A DNA stretch of 64,000 bases, from contig NZ_CP113977.2 of the NCBI RefSeq assembly GCF_026870175.2, positions 558,001-622,000 on the forward strand, in the 5' to 3' direction. Source of the DNA: Flavobacterium aestivum (lineage in GTDB: Bacteria; Bacteroidota; Bacteroidia; Flavobacteriales; Flavobacteriaceae). A model generated the notes under the pieces. It was not told where the DNA came from and made no database searches. It worked only from the letters and a program-made list of their open reading frames with translations. This document shows positions 59,865-64,000 of the stretch, one piece after another (position 1 is the first letter of the stretch; each line of letters opens with the position of its first letter). The position numbers and the translations under genes were made by a program.

Positions 59865-61637
59865 TTATAAATTAGTATCTCCTCGCAATTCCCTGAACTT
59901 TCTCCTCGCATCTACAAAATAGATACTATCCTGATGGCTGAAAATGATTTTCTCATACAATGCCTTGGCTTTATCAGGCTGTTGTAATTGCTTGTTGTAG
60001 ATGTCTGCCGAAAAATACAAGGCTTCATCTATGTAAATTCCATCACTATGATTAGCAATTATTTCTTGATATTGGCTTAAAGCCAAAGTATAATCGCCTA
60101 TTTTCTCATACACTCTCCCCAAACGCAACAAGGTTACTGCTTCGATTTCCTGCCCTTTGAAGCTTTTCAGTATAGATTGAAATTGGGCTATCGCCTCCTG
60201 ATTTCTATTTTGATACAAAAGATAATCTCCCTTAGCAAATTCCTTTAAAGCTGTTTGAGTCGAATCAGCAACAGTATTGTCATTGATTAACAAAAAATAC
60301 TCTAAAGCATCATTAGCAATTAACTGCGTACTGGCAGATTTAAGCTCTTTGAACTGTTTTAAAGCCCATACAAAATCAGTTTTAAAATAACTTGTTTTTG
60401 CTGATTTCAAACTTGCTTCGTGTGCAATAACATCATTACTTAAGTTTTCCTGTATTTGTGAATAATACAATAAAGCTTGATTGAATTTTTCTTCCGAAAG
60501 CAAAATATCTGCCAATTCCATTTTACATTTCGCCTGATCGTATACATTTAATTGCAACTCCAAAGCCCGCTTTACTATCGCTTTTCCCTCAACAGAATTT
60601 TTCATTTTAAAACTCACAAAGTCTGCCTGCATCAACTGCAAAGATAGTGTAATTGGAGTTATACCATATTGTTTTAACAAAACATCAAACTGCGTGTTGA
60701 TGGCTACAAAATCTTTTTCTGGCGCCTTCTCTATTTTCATTTTCATCAAATAGGTATTTGCCTGTATAATAAGCTGAGTATCCGTAGTATTCTCTAATAC
60801 AAAATCAAGAATTGCTTTGGCTTCTTCATAATCATCTTCTTCAATAGCCATTTGTCCTAAGTTGATAATGTTTGAGAGAGATTCCGGATTTCTTTTATAA
60901 ATGGCTTTTTCTTGAATAAATGCTTTTCCAAACTCTTTTTGCTGTAAATAAAACCAACTCAAAAAGTGATTCCAAAAAATGTCCTGGCTTTTTTGAACTC
61001 GAAGAATCAGTTCTTTTCGCAAACTATCATTGAATTTTGAATCTCCATCATTCGACATATACCGACCCAATTGACTTTGAATCAACATTGCGTTTTGAGG
61101 ATTTGCCATAGCTTCATCCAGAAAAGTCACAACCATCTTATCAGTATTACCCAATTGTCCATAGAGCAATGCCATTTGATAATTAAAAGTAGGCACCAAG
61201 GCTCCGGCGACCTGATAGGATTTTAAAGCATATTCAAGCAATACTTTCTTCTCAAAAGAATTGGCTACTCCATAAACCTCGTTTGGATTTTTTTTGATTT
61301 TCTCAATTGCCTCATCATAATATTTCTTGGCTTTGGTATCATTTTTCTGTAACTGAAAATTATACCCTAAATCAACCAAAAGCGTGGCTTGTTTGTATTT
61401 ATCCAATCGTTCCTGAATGGCTTTTTCAGCAGGTTCAAACTGTTGCAATTGTTGGAGGCAATCTATTTTTCGCTGAAAATAAAAAGGATTTGAAGGCAAT
61501 CCGTCTAATAACTCTTGATAACTGACTAATGCTTTATCAAAATCGCCTTTATCATAATAATACTGAGCCAACTGATCGTTTTGGGCGAACATTGATGTCG
61601 AAAAAAGCAAGATTATATACAGAAGTTGTTTTTTCAT
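59865..61637 (-). CDS. Tetratricopeptide repeat protein
   Basis: This 590-residue protein has a signal peptide (1-18, TSMFAQ). TPR helices follow along nearly the whole length: DKALVSYQELLDGLPSNPFY, FEPAEKAIQERLDKYKQA, NQALLYYSQIQENL, NQEAIAQFQSILKSF, DYTLALSQYQEI, KAKALYEKIIFSHQDSIYF. It is probably a periplasmic scaffold. Such proteins often sit beside rsmA in Flavobacteria. It has a two-box promoter at 61731-61762 and is followed by DUF4286 after 87 nt. Confidence 0.88.
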   Translation of the reverse strand: MKKQLLYIILLFSTSMFAQNDQLAQYYYDKGDFDKALVSYQELLDGLPSNPFYFQRKIDCLQQLQQFEPAEKAIQERLDKYKQATLLVDLGYNFQLQKNDTKAKKYYDEAIEKIKKNPNEVYGVANSFEKKVLLEYALKSYQVAGALVPTFNYQMALLYGQLGNTDKMVVTFLDEAMANPQNAMLIQSQLGRYMSNDGDSKFNDSLRKELILRVQKSQDIFWNHFLSWFYLQQKEFGKAFIQEKAIYKRNPESLSNIINLGQMAIEEDDYEEAKAILDFVLENTTDTQLIIQANTYLMKMKIEKAPEKDFVAINTQFDVLLKQYGITPITLSLQLMQADFVSFKMKNSVEGKAIVKRALELQLNVYDQAKCKMELADILLSEEKFNQALLYYSQIQENLSNDVIAHEASLKSAKTSYFKTDFVWALKQFKELKSASTQLIANDALEYFLLINDNTVADSTQTALKEFAKGDYLLYQNRNQEAIAQFQSILKSFKGQEIEAVTLLRLGRVYEKIGDYTLALSQYQEIIANHSDGIYIDEALYFSADIYNKQLQQPDKAKALYEKIIFSHQDSIYFVDARRKFRELRGDTNL

Positions 61638-61730
61638 GATGGTACATTTATAAGCCGATCCTTTTTTTACCTAAAGATTACCAGTAGATTTAAGTCATCA
61701 ACCCAGCTTTACTTTTTTCTTTACTCTTTA

Positions 61731-61762
61731 CAAAAATACTTCATTTGAGGTTTGAAAACCAA
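61731..61762 (-). promoter_or_regulatory. Promoter of the TPR gene (TTG-N21-TATTTTTG)
   Basis: On the minus strand TTG (61760-61762) and TATTTTTG (61731-61738) are 21 nt apart. A plus-strand TAATTTTG at 61779-61786, 59 nt before the HExxH lipoprotein ATG, points the other way, so the spacer holds divergent promoters. Confidence 0.6.
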
Positions 61763-61845
61763 TTTTTTTCAAAGGTCTTAATTTTGTTGTTCCCACAAGT
61801 ATAAAATTAATTACATTGCGCCCTTTTTAAATTTAATAAAAACCT

Positions 61846-62751
61846 ATGCGCACAACCAATCCCATTATTCGTAAGACCATTTCATTGATGACAATCGGCA
61901 GCATATTGTTTCTTTCCAGCTGTTCGAAAGACACCGAAGATGAACAAGAACCTATTGAAACACCACCTACTAGTAATTTGGTTATTGAAAACACAAACAC
62001 TTTTGCTTCTATAAAAGTATCAGCAACTGATTTTGATTATTGGAATTCTCACGGCGTCAATACCGCCGAAACTACCGAAAAAATAAAAACTCTCTGTAAA
62101 ACAGAATTATATACTGTTTTGAAAGATGATTTTGATTTTGTCATATTCGTTATGAATAATGCCAACTATCCTGCCAATATGCCTACAGGCGAATATGTTC
62201 ATGTAAAGAATGATACAAAAGGTATTGGTCTTAAACTCTTTGACAATACTGCTAGTTATGGTTCAGCAGGAAAGTTGCAGGGTGTTTATTTTTTATATAA
62301 AAACAACATTGACCAAGGACCAATTATTCACGAAATGACACACCGATGGGCCAATTGGGTTGTCCCACAAACTTATTCCGGACATTGGGATAACGTAAAT
62401 GGTATCTTGAAAAGTGTTAGCAATAATCTTGCTGATATTGAACTTTATCTAATGGGACTTATTCCCGCTTCTCAAATTAAGGATCCTGAAAGTCTTGCCA
62501 TTTACAATGACAGCCGTTATGTTGATAAAATAAGAATCCCTAGTGGTTTAGATGCTCAAAAATCATTCAACTCTCTTGTGGTTGTACTTACACCAACTGA
62601 ATTATCTGAAACTGAAATCAACAATTACAAAACCAAAATTGATCATATAACGCGTACTGGTGCTACTCCTATTGGGTATCAAAATCTTTGGGAGAAAACC
62701 AACGGTAAGGCTGTTCTTAACATTGGTAACCTGAACACACATAAGAAATAG
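61846..62751 (+). CDS. Lipoprotein with HExxH zinc-peptidase-like motif
   Basis: This 301-residue lipoprotein has a lipobox ending in FLSSC (Cys26). The sequence IIHEMTHRWANW gives HExxH at 162-166, and YSGHWDNVNG follows with His180. Downstream NNLADIELYLMGLIP contains a Glu that could be a third zinc ligand. I recognise no established peptidase family. A zinc-dependent hydrolase anchored in the envelope is plausible but unproven. It is a single gene closed by a strong terminator and convergent with serS. Confidence 0.7.
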   Translation: MRTTNPIIRKTISLMTIGSILFLSSCSKDTEDEQEPIETPPTSNLVIENTNTFASIKVSATDFDYWNSHGVNTAETTEKIKTLCKTELYTVLKDDFDFVIFVMNNANYPANMPTGEYVHVKNDTKGIGLKLFDNTASYGSAGKLQGVYFLYKNNIDQGPIIHEMTHRWANWVVPQTYSGHWDNVNGILKSVSNNLADIELYLMGLIPASQIKDPESLAIYNDSRYVDKIRIPSGLDAQKSFNSLVVVLTPTELSETEINNYKTKIDHITRTGATPIGYQNLWEKTNGKAVLNIGNLNTHKK

Positions 62752-62771
62752 ATTTTACATCTTCTAACATC

Positions 62772-62803
62772 AAAAAAAGGTATCCAAATGGATACCTTTT
62801 TTT
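62772..62803. terminator. Bidirectional terminator between the HExxH lipoprotein gene and serS
   Basis: A stem of about 14 bp (AAAAAAAGGTATCC, 62772-62785, with GGATACCTTTTTTT, 62790-62803) with an AAAT loop lies between two convergent genes. Confidence 0.92.
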
Positions 62804-62818
62804 GATATTGCTCATAAA

Positions 62819-64000
62819 TTAGTCTATGATATCAAACCCACAATAAGGGCGTAAAACCTCTGGAATTACGATTCCTTCCGGAGTCTGGTAGTTTTCTAAA
62901 ATTCCAGCAAGAACTCTTGGCAAGGCTAATGAACTTCCGTTAAGAGTATGTGCCAATTGGTTTTTCCCTTCTTTGTCTTTGAAACGCAATTTCAAACGAT
63001 TGGCTTGAAAAGTCTCAAAATTAGACACTGATGAAATTTCCAACCAACGCTCTTGAGCTGTTGAATACACTTCAAAATCATATGTTAAAGCCGAAGCAAA
63101 ACCCATATCTCCTCCACAAAGACGTAAAACTCTATACGGTAATTTCAATTCTTGAAGAATACTTTTTACATGTTCAACCATTCCGTCTAGTGCTTGATAC
63201 GAATTATCAGGATGCTCTACACGAACGATTTCTACTTTATCAAATTGATGCAAACGATTTAAACCACGTACATGCGCTCCATAAGAACCTGCTTCACGAC
63301 GGAAACAAGGTGTGTAACCTGTACACAAAACAGGCAATTCGTTTTCAGATAAAATAACATCTCTAAAAATGTTAGTTACTGGAACCTCAGCCGTTGGAAT
63401 CAAATACAAATTATCTGTTGCGTCATGGTACATTTGTCCTTCTTTATCTGGCAATTGTCCAGTTCCGTATGCTGATGCTTCGTTTACCAAATGAGGCACT
63501 TGGTATTCTTTGTACCCCGCATCGGTATTTTTATCTAAAAAATAAGAAATTAACGCTCTTTGTAATTTAGCTCCTTTCCCTTTATAAACAGGAAATCCTG
63601 CACCTGTTATTTTATTTCCTAATTCGAAATCAATAATATCGTACTTTTTTACCAATTCCCAGTGTGGTTGTGCTCCTTCGTGCAATACAGGAATATCTCC
63701 TTCCTGAAAAACGTTTAGATTTTCCTCAGGCGTTTTTCCAACAGGAACAATATCTGCAGGAAGATTAGGCAACATGTATAGTTTTTCTGTTAATTCATTG
63801 GCCAAAACAACTGCATTTTCGGCAAGAACTTTACTTTTTTCTTTTAACAGAACTGTTTTTTCTTTTAGAATTGTAGCTTTTGATTTTTCGCCAGCTTTCA
63901 TCAAATCACCAATATCTTTGGATAATTTATTAGATTCGGATAAAACAGTATCTAACTCTACTTGTGTAGCACGACGTTTTTCGTCTAATTGTACCACTTC
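62819..64000 (-). CDS. serS: Seryl-tRNA synthetase (5' end beyond right edge)
   Basis: SerRS charges tRNA-Ser with serine. The visible 394 codons reach the right edge in frame (the last codons read EVVQLDEKRR), so the true start lies outside. A GTG at 63997 is an internal Val, not the start. The N-terminal coiled-coil arm (LDEKRRATQVELDTV, KSKVLAENAVVL), class II motif 2 (TPCFRREAGSYG) and motif 3 (LNGSSLALPRVLAGILENYQ) are present. The C-terminus ends PYCGFDIID. Roughly 30 N-terminal residues are missing compared with the usual length of about 423. Confidence 0.97.
   Translation of the reverse strand, partial: EVVQLDEKRRATQVELDTVLSESNKLSKDIGDLMKAGEKSKATILKEKTVLLKEKSKVLAENAVVLANELTEKLYMLPNLPADIVPVGKTPEENLNVFQEGDIPVLHEGAQPHWELVKKYDIIDFELGNKITGAGFPVYKGKGAKLQRALISYFLDKNTDAGYKEYQVPHLVNEASAYGTGQLPDKEGQMYHDATDNLYLIPTAEVPVTNIFRDVILSENELPVLCTGYTPCFRREAGSYGAHVRGLNRLHQFDKVEIVRVEHPDNSYQALDGMVEHVKSILQELKLPYRVLRLCGGDMGFASALTYDFEVYSTAQERWLEISSVSNFETFQANRLKLRFKDKEGKNQLAHTLNGSSLALPRVLAGILENYQTPEGIVIPEVLRPYCGFDIID

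Overview
The window is a 64 kb piece of a low-GC chromosome from the Bacteroidota, almost certainly Flavobacterium or a close relative. The evidence is a Bacteroidota promoter pattern (TTG, about 19-21 nt, TAnnTTTG), a type IX secretion sorting tail, a SusC-type TonB-dependent receptor, and families typical of Flavobacteriia (DUF4270, DUF4286, DUF6705-like, PorT-like barrels, a fused OlsF-type acyltransferase). Both ends cut through genes: a glycine-rich secreted protein on the left and serS on the right. I see no rRNA, tRNA, IS element, prophage or CRISPR array. Most of it is ordinary chromosomal backbone.

Layout. 1-1.2 kb: start of a large secreted repeat protein. 1.5-8.6 kb: recX, then a biotin run on the minus strand (bioF, bioD, bioA and a ketosynthase-like gene) interrupted by a TraB/GumN - ECF sigma - membrane protein cassette. 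8.7-10.6 kb: two outer-membrane proteins. 11-13 kb: atpD-atpC. 13.2-17.6 kb: an SGNH lipoprotein with a TonB-dependent receptor. 17.9-22.2 kb: a half-length starch-synthase-like protein, a DUF4270 lipoprotein and glmS, divergent from panC-panD (22.3-23.5 kb). 23.8-28.6 kb: a hydrolase-fold protein lacking the usual Ser, radA, and a membrane protein ending in a GT51 transglycosylase domain. 28.7-31.3 kb: a LytTR regulator and TPR histidine kinase. 31.7-36.7 kb: VWA lipoprotein, L,D-transpeptidase-like lipoprotein, DUF4139 protein, and a T9SS-exported sugar dehydrogenase. 36.8-41.8 kb: aldo/keto reductase, OmpA lipoprotein, exonuclease III and the OlsF-type acyltransferase. 41.9-45.7 kb is the most accessory-looking part: a JAB-like lipoprotein, two tandem DUF6705-like lipoproteins from an exact 720-nt duplication, a candidate 53-codon gene and an XRE regulator. 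45.7-48.2 kb: a tight TM2 - DUF2752 - DUF4870-like - M48 protease operon plus a second TM2 gene. 48.3-64 kb: 2-hydroxyacid dehydrogenase, nhaA, a three-gene envelope operon of unknown function, yiaA, a TIGR02117 protein, proC, mgtE-ksgA-DUF4286-TPR, a HExxH lipoprotein and serS.

The most unusual signal is non-coding. At least seven spacers hold short arrays with an exact 7- or 8-nt period (words such as CTAAG, TTAGAT, ATTAG, AGTTATG), often as inverted pairs and usually ending 1-13 nt before a start codon. A second family uses CACAAAG/CACGAAG words. Two larger structured elements stand out: a hairpin element at 31392-31461 framed by inverted CTAAG arrays, and a multibranch element at 56152-56263 with a 21-position stem. 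Their recurrence elsewhere in the genome cannot be tested here.
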